A stretch of DNA of 64,000 nt from NCBI GenBank assembly GCA_937139405.1, contig CAKZPV010000022.1, positions 1 through 64,000 on the forward strand, read 5' to 3'. Positions within the stretch are counted from its first letter, which is position 1. Every line of letters starts with the position of its first letter. This DNA is from an uncultured Nitrospirota bacterium (GTDB taxonomy: Bacteria > Nitrospirota > Nitrospiria > Nitrospirales > UBA8639). Below, piece by piece: positions 27,570 through 38,309 of this stretch. The notes under the pieces were generated by a model. The model was not told the origin of the DNA, ran no database searches, and saw nothing but the letters and a program-made list of their open reading frames with translations. A program made the position numbers and the translations under genes.

Positions 27570-28178
27570 ATGTCTTGTTCCTTTCCCAAATCACCCAATG
27601 GTTTCACACTCATTGAAATGGTGGTGGCACTTGGCTTGAGTCTGGTGACGGTGAGCGCGGTCTATTCTCTCTACATCGGAGAATTGAGAGCGCAGTACGT
27701 GCGAGAAGATCGGTTGGAAATGCAACAGCAAGCACGAGTTGTCATGGATGTCATGAGTCGTGAACTGTTGATGGCAGGGTACGATCCTCGTGGTGTCAAC
27801 AATGATGTGAATCTAGGCAATGACTTTCAAGGGATTACCTATGATTCTGGTCGTTTGATCATTAAGGCGGACTTGAATGGGAATGGTCTGATTGCGGACC
27901 CCAACGAGTTCATTATGTATGTCTATGATTCCAAAACGCATACGTTGCGACGAAATACGGGTGGTGGAAATCAGCCTTTCGGAGAAAATATCGAGTCATT
28001 TTTTGTGGAGTATTTCAATGCAGCGGGACATCTAACGACCGACTCCGTAAGCATTCGGCAGGTGAAGATCACTGTGACTGCTCGTGCAGAAGATCCCGAT
28101 CCTCAATACATGCCAAATAGTGGATATCGAACCATTACTCTTCAGTCTCGACTGACTCCAAGGAATCTCCGAACATGA
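27570..28178 (+). CDS. pilW: PilW-like minor prepilin
   Basis: Prepilin cleavage motif NGFTLIEMVVALGLSLVTVSA at about residues 10-30, then the PilW-like EMQQQARVVMDVMSRELLMAGYDP region; 202 aa. The stop overlaps the start of the next gene (28175), which starts four bases before it ends. Confidence 0.8.
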   Translation: MSCSFPKSPNGFTLIEMVVALGLSLVTVSAVYSLYIGELRAQYVREDRLEMQQQARVVMDVMSRELLMAGYDPRGVNNDVNLGNDFQGITYDSGRLIIKADLNGNGLIADPNEFIMYVYDSKTHTLRRNTGGGNQPFGENIESFFVEYFNAAGHLTTDSVSIRQVKITVTARAEDPDPQYMPNSGYRTITLQSRLTPRNLRT

Positions 28179-29485
28179 AGATCTATGGAAGAAGGGGAAG
28201 GCAGAAAGCCGAGTCCGAGAACAGCCAAGGCAGTGCACTCATTGCTGCGCTCATATTAGTGGCCGTGTCTGGGATTATGGGGGCCACGATTCTGTTTGCC
28301 ACGTCAACAGAGTTACAGATTAGCGGAAACTACAGAAGAGCTATCCAAACCTTTTATGCGGCCGAAGCGGGCTTAGCAGAAACACAAGGACGATTAAACG
28401 GATCGTCAGCCTCAAATCCTGTCTTCCTTGGAGATCAGGCTTCACTGTATCAACCAAATTGGTCGGCCTATGTTTTCTCTCATGCTGGCTGGAAGCCAGT
28501 CGACGATCAAACCTACAATCCTTTACTTACTAACTACGTTCCGTTCTTAGGAAATGCCACGAATACCCTTTCCAGGCCTAATAGCGTGCAAAGTGACCTG
28601 GCATATTGGACAAAAGTGCATCACAAGACAGAATATGATGCTGAACAGGCTGGGCATCGCCAGGCCACGCCGCATTATTCGGATGGCGATGGAATGACAT
28701 CTTTGAATTCCGCGAGCAATCAAGGGCAACTTATTCGGTTTGGCTATCCATTAGCCACGTCGGTAAAACCCGAACAGTTCACCACTACTCTTTCGACTTT
28801 GTATCCACCGGTTGAAGTAATCACGAGTCATGGCCAAGTTGAAGGGGCCGATTCGATTATTCAAGCAGATGTGACGCATCCTGTTGGTCCTCCAATTTGG
28901 GCTCCTATCTATGTGGGGAATCAGCTTGTGCTTTCAGGCAGTAAGATCACGATTCAAGGCATGGACGCCTGTGGGTTATTCCCATCTGGCCTTCCATCGA
29001 TCTCACTCGCATCATCTGGTTCGCAAATAGGAACAGCTAGTTTGAGCGGTAATCCTGCTACATCCCAAGTCAGCCCAATTCTTTTGAATTTGCATGAACA
29101 GGTCACTGACTTAAAGAAGGGTGCGACGCCGGTGTTAACGGATTTGATTAATGTGACGCTTGGTTCAGCCACTTCCCCTACTGTGCATTATGCTGAACCC
29201 TCAAGTGGAGCATTACACCTCTCGCAAGTTTCGGGCTATGGCATCTTACTAGTAAAGGGCAACGTCCAAATCGCGGCACCTTTTCAATGGCAAGGACTGG
29301 TTATTGTATCCGGTCAAGTCATCTTTACCGGAGGACTGGGATCGTCAATTCTCAATGGTGTGCTGTATGCAGATCAAGTTCAAATGCTTCATGACGACGT
29401 CAGTATTACGCTCGATACTTGCCCTATTGCTGCCACTCTTCGTACGCTTCCCGTCAAAATTCTCAATTGGCGTCAATTACTTTGA
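28175..29485 (+). CDS. PilX-like minor pilin with a long C-terminal domain
   Basis: The N-terminal region is PilX-like (QGSALIAALILVAVSGIMGA, with Glu replaced in this class, then FYAAEAGLAETQGRL). From about residue 120 there is a long exported region, with a repetitive beta-rich end (VQIAAPFQWQGLVIVSGQVIFTGG and LNGVLYADQVQM) that recalls a bactofilin or beta-helix pattern. At 436 aa it is about twice the usual PilX length. No pilY1 gene follows. The family for the C-terminal part is unknown. Confidence 0.7.
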   Translation: MKIYGRRGRQKAESENSQGSALIAALILVAVSGIMGATILFATSTELQISGNYRRAIQTFYAAEAGLAETQGRLNGSSASNPVFLGDQASLYQPNWSAYVFSHAGWKPVDDQTYNPLLTNYVPFLGNATNTLSRPNSVQSDLAYWTKVHHKTEYDAEQAGHRQATPHYSDGDGMTSLNSASNQGQLIRFGYPLATSVKPEQFTTTLSTLYPPVEVITSHGQVEGADSIIQADVTHPVGPPIWAPIYVGNQLVLSGSKITIQGMDACGLFPSGLPSISLASSGSQIGTASLSGNPATSQVSPILLNLHEQVTDLKKGATPVLTDLINVTLGSATSPTVHYAEPSSGALHLSQVSGYGILLVKGNVQIAAPFQWQGLVIVSGQVIFTGGLGSSILNGVLYADQVQMLHDDVSITLDTCPIAATLRTLPVKILNWRQLL

Positions 29486-32046
<2,561 letters not shown>

Positions 32047-32087
32047 GAAACATTCCGACGCATAGAACAGGTGAAGGTCTGAATGGC

Positions 32088-32122
32088 GGGCCGGGTTCTT
32101 ACAGGAACCCGGCCCAATTTAT
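32088..32122 (+). terminator. Rho-independent terminator after isocitrate dehydrogenase
   Basis: Perfect 11-base arms at 32088-32098 and 32105-32115 (GGGCCGGGTTC and its complement) with a six-base loop, followed by an AATTTATTTT stretch. It lies about 40 bases after the icd stop. Confidence 0.85.
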
Positions 32123-32214
32123 TTTGAGGACGTGAGGTTAATCGGAAATAGTATTTTCATCGATCTTTGAACGAGCACAATTTTGAGATAACACTTTCAT
32201 GTGTGGTTCTCACA

Positions 32215-32589
32215 TCACCGTACAGGAACCTGGTTCCCATACTGCTGCAGCACATACTCCAAGACTTTTGGCGCATGTTTCAGGAAAGTTTCTCGTGCGA
32301 GTCGATCATGACATTGTCCAGCGAGAATCCATCCTAATGCTTCTTCTTGATCGCCTTTTCGATACGATTCAATAGAATTTTTGAGGCAGGTGCGACCTGA
32401 CACGTTCCGTCGAAAAATCTTGATGGGGTAGGCCTTCACAATATATTTCATGCATGCTGGGCCGCCTCTAGCTGTAGCTTTGACATCATTCCATATCCAA
32501 TCAACTTCTTCCTGAAACGCAAAGAGGTTTCCAATTCCTAAACTGGTTAATGAAATGATGAATGCGAGAGATCGTAAAGATTGAAGCAT
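32215..32589 (-). CDS. Secreted hypothetical protein with conserved cysteines, 124 aa
   Basis: The ATG at 32589 gives a signal peptide (LRSLAFIISLTSLGIGNLFA) with likely cleavage after LFA. The mature part is a small cysteine-containing helical domain (GGPACMK, GRTCLKN, GQCHDR: three Cys). A GTG start at 32616 is also open. No family was recognised; it is divergent from the next secreted protein. Confidence 0.55.
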   Translation of the reverse strand: MLQSLRSLAFIISLTSLGIGNLFAFQEEVDWIWNDVKATARGGPACMKYIVKAYPIKIFRRNVSGRTCLKNSIESYRKGDQEEALGWILAGQCHDRLARETFLKHAPKVLEYVLQQYGNQVPVR

Positions 32590-32694
32590 GGTGTATTTAT
32601 CTGAAATATTCTTCACCTGCGCTGCCCAGGCAGTATAGAATAATAGCAGGCTTGTACTATCTGAACACCTAGATGAAATAAAAGGAGGTTTCTC

Positions 32695-33042
32695 ATGCGT
32701 CAGTTCACAAGGCTGTTTCTCGTTTTGTCGTGTTTAGGCTTGGTTATGTCCCAACAGGTTTGGGCGGGCCAACAACTTGATATTCATGATGGATCGGCGA
32801 TTACGATCACATCCCCTCAAAATGGAGCCACCGTTGGGAGTTCCTTTGATTTAGTCTATTCTTTTAGAAAGGGAACGATGGCCGACCATGCTCATGTCTT
32901 TTTGGATGGTACCTATCAGAAGGGCTTTAAGGGAAATTTCAGTGATATGCCATCAGGGAAACATACGATTACTGTGAAAGTCGCCACTCATGATCATGAT
33001 ATGGTCACCGTTTCTGACTCAGTGGATGTGATGGTCAAATAA
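32695..33042 (+). CDS. Small secreted protein, 115 aa, His-rich
   Basis: Signal peptide (cleavage near VWAGQ), then a beta-sandwich-like domain with HAHVFLDGTYQKGFKG and THDHDM. The clustered histidines (DHAHVF, HDHD) hint at metal binding. It resembles small bacterial Ig-like or copper-binding periplasmic proteins but has no definite family. AAAGGAGG precedes the start. Confidence 0.65.
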   Translation: MRQFTRLFLVLSCLGLVMSQQVWAGQQLDIHDGSAITITSPQNGATVGSSFDLVYSFRKGTMADHAHVFLDGTYQKGFKGNFSDMPSGKHTITVKVATHDHDMVTVSDSVDVMVK

Positions 33043-33092
33043 AAACTGCAGGCTTATTAGTTACTAAATTGGGATATGCTATTGGCTTATTT

Positions 33093-33124
33093 GAAACTGT
33101 GACTCCGAAAGGAGTCACAGTTTC
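33093..33124. terminator. Bidirectional hairpin, 14-bp perfect stem with GAAA loop
   Basis: Arms at 33093-33106 and 33111-33124 (GAAACTGTGACTCC and its complement) with the stable GAAA loop. It lies between two converging genes, 51 bases after one stop and 17 bases after the other, as expected for a shared terminator; T runs are short. Confidence 0.65.
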
Positions 33125-33140
33125 GGCGGCTTAGGTGATC

Positions 33141-33911
33141 TTACAGTTCGTTGAGATCCCAATCATAGTCAAGATAATACACCGTCAGTTGGCTGTTCTT
33201 GAGGGCTGCCATGCCAGTTTCGTCTGCATAGGGGGCAAGAAACTTTCGCACGCCACCCTTTGCTTCAAAATCTTCCTTGAACCACTTGAAAATTGATGAC
33301 AAATAGACGCGGCCTTTTTCCGCATCCACGCGTAAGCCTTTTTCGGCATTGACCAAAAAGAGTTTCATTTGATCGCCGAGTTGTTCGTTCAGTTTTTCCA
33401 CGGTATAGGCTTCAATACGCAGGTCCGGACAACTCACAGAGGCACAGACAATCGCCACATGGATTCGAGGCTCGCCCATTTTTCGAAGAATCTCATGTTC
33501 AATTTCATTGAGTGTACGTGTTTCCCCTGCGACCACACCCACATCTTTTTTCCAAACAGCCGTAAAAAGGCTGCCGGCGTCTTTAATGCTGTCTACTGGA
33601 TAATGATCCAACACCATTTTGGCTGCCATAATGTTGTAGACATTAATCCAAAATGTCAGTTTCTCCTCCCGAGTTTTTAAACTGGAGAGTGACAGCCTCT
33701 CCAAATCTTTGACCAATTTCTCCCACGTCTGATCTTTGCCAAGTTTCTTATAATCGACGGCATGAAGTTTGACTCCATTGATGGTTTTGGGTGTCACGTA
33801 TTTTTTTAACAGCTCGTCCCATGAGGAAAAATCAAACGCAAACGCTGATTGCACTGAAAAAACCGCTAGGGCACTAAGTACCAGCCACATTTTGCTCAAC
33901 ACAAATTTCAT
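33141..33911 (-). CDS. Secreted DUF547 family protein
   Basis: Signal peptide (cleavage after SAFA), then the DUF547 core: TFWINVYNIMAAKMVL, LNEIEHEILR, RIHVAIVCASVSCPDLR and YLSSIFKWFKEDF. DUF547 occurs in many secreted bacterial and plant proteins; it looks related to transglutaminase/cysteine-peptidase folds, but its activity is unproven. GGGAGAA lies upstream. Convergent with the small secreted protein. Confidence 0.85.
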   Translation of the reverse strand: MKFVLSKMWLVLSALAVFSVQSAFAFDFSSWDELLKKYVTPKTINGVKLHAVDYKKLGKDQTWEKLVKDLERLSLSSLKTREEKLTFWINVYNIMAAKMVLDHYPVDSIKDAGSLFTAVWKKDVGVVAGETRTLNEIEHEILRKMGEPRIHVAIVCASVSCPDLRIEAYTVEKLNEQLGDQMKLFLVNAEKGLRVDAEKGRVYLSSIFKWFKEDFEAKGGVRKFLAPYADETGMAALKNSQLTVYYLDYDWDLNEL

Positions 33912-34144
33912 GATTATTTTCTCCCAAAATTCGTAATGAAATTTCCAAGAACTATCCCTCGCCTGAGGAAGAGTCTTTTCTCTTTACTCAAACATTACAC
34001 AGTGGGTGAAAAATTTTTGAGATAGAGAGAACGATTCATCACAATTTTGAGAGGCGCTTGAATTTGGGATGATGAAGGCCCCGGGATCCACGAACTGGAC
34101 CAAGGGTGACTTGAGAATTCAGATCTGATTTTCAGTGATCTCTG

Positions 34145-35476
34145 TTAAGAGGGCTGACCGCTTTTTAACGTAAGCATGTAACTCGTGAGGTCATTGAGCT
34201 GTTTGTCATTGAGAGGGAACGTGGGCATAAACGACCCTGGAGAAACTGATTGGGGGTCCTTGAAATGTTGAATGTGCCAGGCACGGTCCGGGCGACGATC
34301 TGCAACAAAGGAGAGGTCTGGGGCTAAATTTCCGCCTTCTCCATGGATTCGGTGGCAGGTCTGGCAACCTAATTGAACAACTAAACCAAGGCCGCGGTCG
34401 ATGGAGGGATCTTTCTTCGGTACGGCATAGAGTTGCTGGAGTGAAAATCCTAACAGGATAAATACTGTAATTAAAAACCCCATGCCCACGGTTAATGTGA
34501 TGGGCCGACTGGAAGGATGTCGCTCGGGGTTTCGGTCCCAAAAGGGGAGGAGGAATAATGCGGTGAAAAACAACAAGGGTAGTAGCCACGTGGCGAGGGG
34601 GCCGAGTGCTCCAGGGGCATATTTTAAGATTTGGTAATGAAACAAAAAGTACCATTCTGGCACGGGGACGAAGGAATGATCAGAAGGGTCAGCTCGATCA
34701 GCTAGTGGAAATTCAATAAAGATTGTCAGTGTTGAAACAATGGCAAAGACACCCAACATGACGACGGCATCCATATAAACCTGCCGAGGATAAAAGGTCT
34801 CGCTGCCCTTTTTTGCTCTGGCCTCATCATGTGGCCCGGCGGGCCCGACACGTCGAAGAATAAAGAGATGCAGCGCGATGCCCAAGATAATGGCTGCCGG
34901 AAGAAAGGCCACATGAATGGCAAAAAACCGTGAAAGGGTGAGCGCGCCGAGTGTCTCACCGCCTCGAAGAACTTTCGTGAGGAAATCTCCAATGAGTGGC
35001 ACAGACCCCACCATGTTAATGCCGACCTGCGTAGCCCAATACGCATTTTGATCCCAGGGAAGCAAATAACCGGTAAACCCAAATCCCAACATCAGGGTTA
35101 ACAGCACGACGCCGATGATCCACATCAGTTCGCGTGGCTTTTTGTATGAACCGTCGAAAAAGACTTGGAGCATATGTAAGCCAACGGCCATGATAACGGC
35201 CGAGGCGCCCCAATGGTGCAGCCCACGAATAAACCACCCCCCCCAGACTTCATCCTGGATAAAGCGAACCGTATCGTAGGCATGATCCGTCGACGGCACG
35301 TAATACACCATGAGTAGCATGCCGGAGAGGACTTGTAAGCCGAAGAGAAAGAGGGTGGCCGACCCAAACACATAGTTCCAACTGGCTCCACCAGGAATGG
35401 GTTCGTTGAGCAGCGTTTGCTCAAGGGGTTTTAACTTCAGGCGGCTGTCAAACCACTGATAAAGACGTGCAAGCAT
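34145..35476 (-). CDS. petB: Cytochrome b with fused C-terminal cytochrome c domain
   Basis: Quinol-oxidising complex III subunit. About eight membrane helices; the two haem-b histidine pairs are in GLHHWGASAVIMAVGLHM and RFFAIHVAFLP through LHLF, the second pair spaced H-x14-H as in cytochrome b6 types. The Qo site reads PEWY. A domain from about residue 350 carries one c-type haem site (CQTCH) with MPTFPL offering the axial Met. It follows the Rieske gene by three bases, forming a two-gene unit. Confidence 0.9.
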   Translation of the reverse strand: MLARLYQWFDSRLKLKPLEQTLLNEPIPGGASWNYVFGSATLFLFGLQVLSGMLLMVYYVPSTDHAYDTVRFIQDEVWGGWFIRGLHHWGASAVIMAVGLHMLQVFFDGSYKKPRELMWIIGVVLLTLMLGFGFTGYLLPWDQNAYWATQVGINMVGSVPLIGDFLTKVLRGGETLGALTLSRFFAIHVAFLPAAIILGIALHLFILRRVGPAGPHDEARAKKGSETFYPRQVYMDAVVMLGVFAIVSTLTIFIEFPLADRADPSDHSFVPVPEWYFLFHYQILKYAPGALGPLATWLLPLLFFTALFLLPFWDRNPERHPSSRPITLTVGMGFLITVFILLGFSLQQLYAVPKKDPSIDRGLGLVVQLGCQTCHRIHGEGGNLAPDLSFVADRRPDRAWHIQHFKDPQSVSPGSFMPTFPLNDKQLNDLTSYMLTLKSGQPS

Positions 35477-35479
35477 AGT

Positions 35480-36001
35480 TTACAATTCAACCTTTTCGGG
35501 TAGCCCTGATTTAAACTCTTGATAGAGAACGAGTAATTCCCCGTTCTCTACTTTGGAAGGAAGCGTATCCAGAGGACGGGGCGCAGGTCCCGCTTTGACG
35601 GTTCCCTCCATGTCGTAGGCACTGCCATGGCAGGGACATTTAAATAACTGAGCCTGCTGTTCCCAACGATACCCGCAACCTAAATGCGGGCAAATGGGGG
35701 AATACACACTGATCTGTCCATCGTCCCGTTTCACTGCCCAAATTCCCTTCGTTGACTGGCTGTTTTGCCAGCCATCCTTGACGGTCATGGAATAATCCAG
35801 GGCGGTCGGTTTATTGGCAGGGATATCTTCAATCTTTCCAACTGAAATCCAATTCTTTGGTTGTCGTCGGAGTGCTGGGGAGACAAGATAACCTACGATA
35901 GGCACAGCTAAAGAGAAGCCAATGATAGACGAAATCAACGTGGTCACTTTCACAAAAAACGATCGACGCGTGCCGACGGGAGTCGATAAACCTTCTTCCA
36001 T
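35480..36001 (-). CDS. petA: Rieske iron-sulfur protein
   Basis: The 173 aa protein has an N-terminal membrane anchor (TTLISSIIGFSLAVPIVGYL) and both Rieske motifs with the His/Cys [2Fe-2S] ligands: CPHLGCGY and CPCHGSAYD. It transfers electrons from quinol to the cytochrome c domain of the neighbouring cytochrome b protein. AGGAG precedes the start. Confidence 0.95.
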   Translation of the reverse strand: MEEGLSTPVGTRRSFFVKVTTLISSIIGFSLAVPIVGYLVSPALRRQPKNWISVGKIEDIPANKPTALDYSMTVKDGWQNSQSTKGIWAVKRDDGQISVYSPICPHLGCGYRWEQQAQLFKCPCHGSAYDMEGTVKAGPAPRPLDTLPSKVENGELLVLYQEFKSGLPEKVEL

Positions 36002-36343
36002 AGAGAGGCTCCTTTTTGGGAATTCGCGATGCGGGGCACACCAGCCCTGGTCGGGAGATGTATCTAATACTTAGATGCGTACCTGAAAAACGTGTATGGA
36101 CGTGATGAATGCCGCGTTGGCTTTGATCTTTTCTAGCAGATGAAAAGATAGAAAATTTATTGTCATCGGTATAAAAGAAAAAAATGTACGTCCTGGCATA
36201 TTGAAGGGAACAATTTTTCAATTAAAAGTCTACCAGGAAAGGGGAATTGGTCAAGTATATATAGAGGGGGCAGGCCTGATTTAATGTTCCTGATTTTTTT
36301 CAGGTTTTCAAGGTTCTAAGAACTATTTCAAGTATCATCTCTC
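36002..36343. promoter_or_regulatory. Divergent promoter region between petA and a methyltransferase, with a palindrome
   Basis: AT-rich spacer of 342 bases that must hold divergent promoters. A palindrome ATCTAA-TAC-TTAGAT lies at 36062-36076, about 61 bases ahead of the petA start, and could be an operator. No certain promoter was assigned. Confidence 0.35.
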
Positions 36344-37132
36344 ATGCATGGGTCCTTAGTGGGGTCCCCTGAGATTATGAGAACGAGTTTTCGTGGCCAT
36401 GGCTCAGATCTGTTAGAGTCTCTCGGATTTCTTCTGGCCGTAATTCTTCCCGTCTTGGAGATACTAGACTTGAGTTACGTGAAAGTTGTGACATTTCCCA
36501 AAATCGGTGATGTCTCAATTGTTTGTAAGACGAAACGAGACATTTCTGAAGAAACCCCCTTAGATAAGCGAGACGACGAATCCCTGGGGTGGGGGTATTG
36601 GAATAGAATTTGGCCTTCGTCATTGGCCTTATCGGAATACCTCATCCACCAATTTTTTCCCGGAAAACTGACAGGAACCAAAGTGTTGGAAATTGGTTGT
36701 GGGACAGGGGTGCCTGGAGTGGTGGCGGCTCAACTAGGAGCGTTCACCATGTTTTCAGATATGGCTCCGGTCACCTTAGAGGCAGTGAAAGAGACATGCG
36801 GACTGAATCACATTGGCAACTTTAGTACGTGCACAGTGGATTGGTCAGAAAAGTTTCAATCGAAAGAACGCTACGATGTGGTGTTAGGCTGTGAAGTCTT
36901 TTATGACGAGGCGATTCTTTCTGACATCTCGCGCCTCCTTGAGCAAGTGCTTGCCCCAGGCGGGAAAGGATTTTTTTGTGATCCCAATAGATTGGGGCTT
37001 GATACTATCGAACTCGCATTCCAAGAGAAGTTTACTGTGTTAGTCAAACAAATTCCTCTCAACTGGTCTCCCCAACAAAAAAAAATAAGCAATAAAAATG
37101 TGTACTTGTACGAACTAAGCCTCTTGAACTAA
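36344..37132 (+). CDS. Class I SAM-dependent methyltransferase (METTL21/23-like)
   Basis: The Rossmann fold is clear: motif I VLEIGCGTGVPGVVAAQLG, motif II FSDMAPVTLEAVK, motif Post I DVVLGCEVFYDE, which resembles the lysine-methyltransferase DxxY type, and WGYWNRIWPSSLALSEYL upstream, a family 16 hallmark. The first 40 or so residues from 36344 lack similarity; a TTG at 36470 with GGAG nine bases upstream is the likely true start. The substrate is unknown. Confidence 0.75.
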   Translation: MHGSLVGSPEIMRTSFRGHGSDLLESLGFLLAVILPVLEILDLSYVKVVTFPKIGDVSIVCKTKRDISEETPLDKRDDESLGWGYWNRIWPSSLALSEYLIHQFFPGKLTGTKVLEIGCGTGVPGVVAAQLGAFTMFSDMAPVTLEAVKETCGLNHIGNFSTCTVDWSEKFQSKERYDVVLGCEVFYDEAILSDISRLLEQVLAPGGKGFFCDPNRLGLDTIELAFQEKFTVLVKQIPLNWSPQQKKISNKNVYLYELSLLN

Positions 37133-37231
37133 AAGCTACTGTGGCCGCATGATTGCCTCATCTGCCGAAATCGCTGATGTGCAGTAAAAATAAAATTGAC
37201 GGGTTCTAGATGGCCAGATACAATTTTCTCT

Positions 37232-38194
37232 ATGTTTAAAACGCTTGCAGAATATTCAGCCTCGTCTTGGAAGGGCTCGAAGGAATACGATGGCCTAGAA
37301 GCTGTTGTGGCTGCTATTGCTGACGGTGCCCAACAAATTCAGGCCAAAGTGCGTGCGGCTGTGCTTGCCCATGCGGTTGGCACAACTGGTGAGACCAATG
37401 TTCAGGGGGAAGTAGTTCAAATTTTAGATACGTTTTCCTCTGAAACATTAGTTGATACGTTGACGCAATCCGGTCGAGTCGCAGCCATTGGTTCGGAAGA
37501 AATTGAAGAGACGGTTATTGTTGGTGAGAGCTCTGCGCATCAGTACCTCGTACAGATGGATCCTTTGGATGGGTCCTCTAATATTGATGTCGCAGTGAGT
37601 GTGGGCTCGATTTTGGGAATATGGAAACGTCAGGCTGATGAAAAGGTCAGGGATTCAACCCTGTTGAAAAAAGGGACTGAACAAGTAGCGGCGGTATACA
37701 CAGTCTACGGGTCTTGTACCATGATGGTGGTGGCGACTCGTGAAAGTGTACAAGGCTTTACCCTTGATCCGACTGATGGCACCTTTCGCCTCACCAATCC
37801 CAATATTTGTATTCCCGAAAAAACCTCCTGCTATAGCACGAATGAAGGTAATTTTAAGGGACTGGATTCGGGTACTCAAAAAGCCGTCGAAGAATTACGG
37901 AACACCTATTCTCTTCGGTACGTAGGGTCTCTCGTGGCCGATTTTCATCGGAATTTGCTGAAAGGCGGAATCTTCTTGTACCCCAGCACCAAGAAAAGTC
38001 CTGAAGGGAAGCTCCGGCTCATGTATGAAGCCAATCCTCTTGCATATATTGCCGAGCAGGCCGGTGGCGCAGCCTCCTCAGGTAAAGAACGTATTCTAGA
38101 CATCGAGCCTAAAAAATTACACCAGCGCACAGCGCTCATCATTGGCAATAAAGATGTCGTCAAAACAACAGTGGCCGTCATGAATAACGGATGA
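37232..38194 (+). CDS. fbp: Class I fructose-1,6-bisphosphatase
   Basis: Removes the C1 phosphate in gluconeogenesis. The 320 aa protein carries the metal-binding motif MDPLDGSSNIDVAVSVGSI, GSEEIEE, and YVGSLVADFHRNLLKGGIFLYP, all diagnostic of class I. A TTG at 37196 could add 12 residues. In an autotroph using the reductive TCA cycle this step converts fixed carbon to sugar phosphates. No operon partner is evident. Confidence 0.95.
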   Translation: MFKTLAEYSASSWKGSKEYDGLEAVVAAIADGAQQIQAKVRAAVLAHAVGTTGETNVQGEVVQILDTFSSETLVDTLTQSGRVAAIGSEEIEETVIVGESSAHQYLVQMDPLDGSSNIDVAVSVGSILGIWKRQADEKVRDSTLLKKGTEQVAAVYTVYGSCTMMVVATRESVQGFTLDPTDGTFRLTNPNICIPEKTSCYSTNEGNFKGLDSGTQKAVEELRNTYSLRYVGSLVADFHRNLLKGGIFLYPSTKKSPEGKLRLMYEANPLAYIAEQAGGAASSGKERILDIEPKKLHQRTALIIGNKDVVKTTVAVMNNG

Positions 38195-38273
38195 TAGGTT
38201 CTTAATTCTAAGGATTAGACGCGAATTATTTTCCTTCCCCCTCCCTAGGCCCTCTAATTTTCTAGCCCAATTC

Positions 38274-38289
38274 ATTCAAGTCTGACCCC
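38274..38289. repeat. Copy of the dispersed TCTGACCCC motif
   Basis: ATTCAAGTCTGACCCC lies between the converging fbp and aldehyde dehydrogenase genes. Close matches occur at 50244-50259 and 53181-53196. Confidence 0.5.
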
Positions 38290-38309
38290 ATAAAAAAGGA
38301 AGCTCTGTC

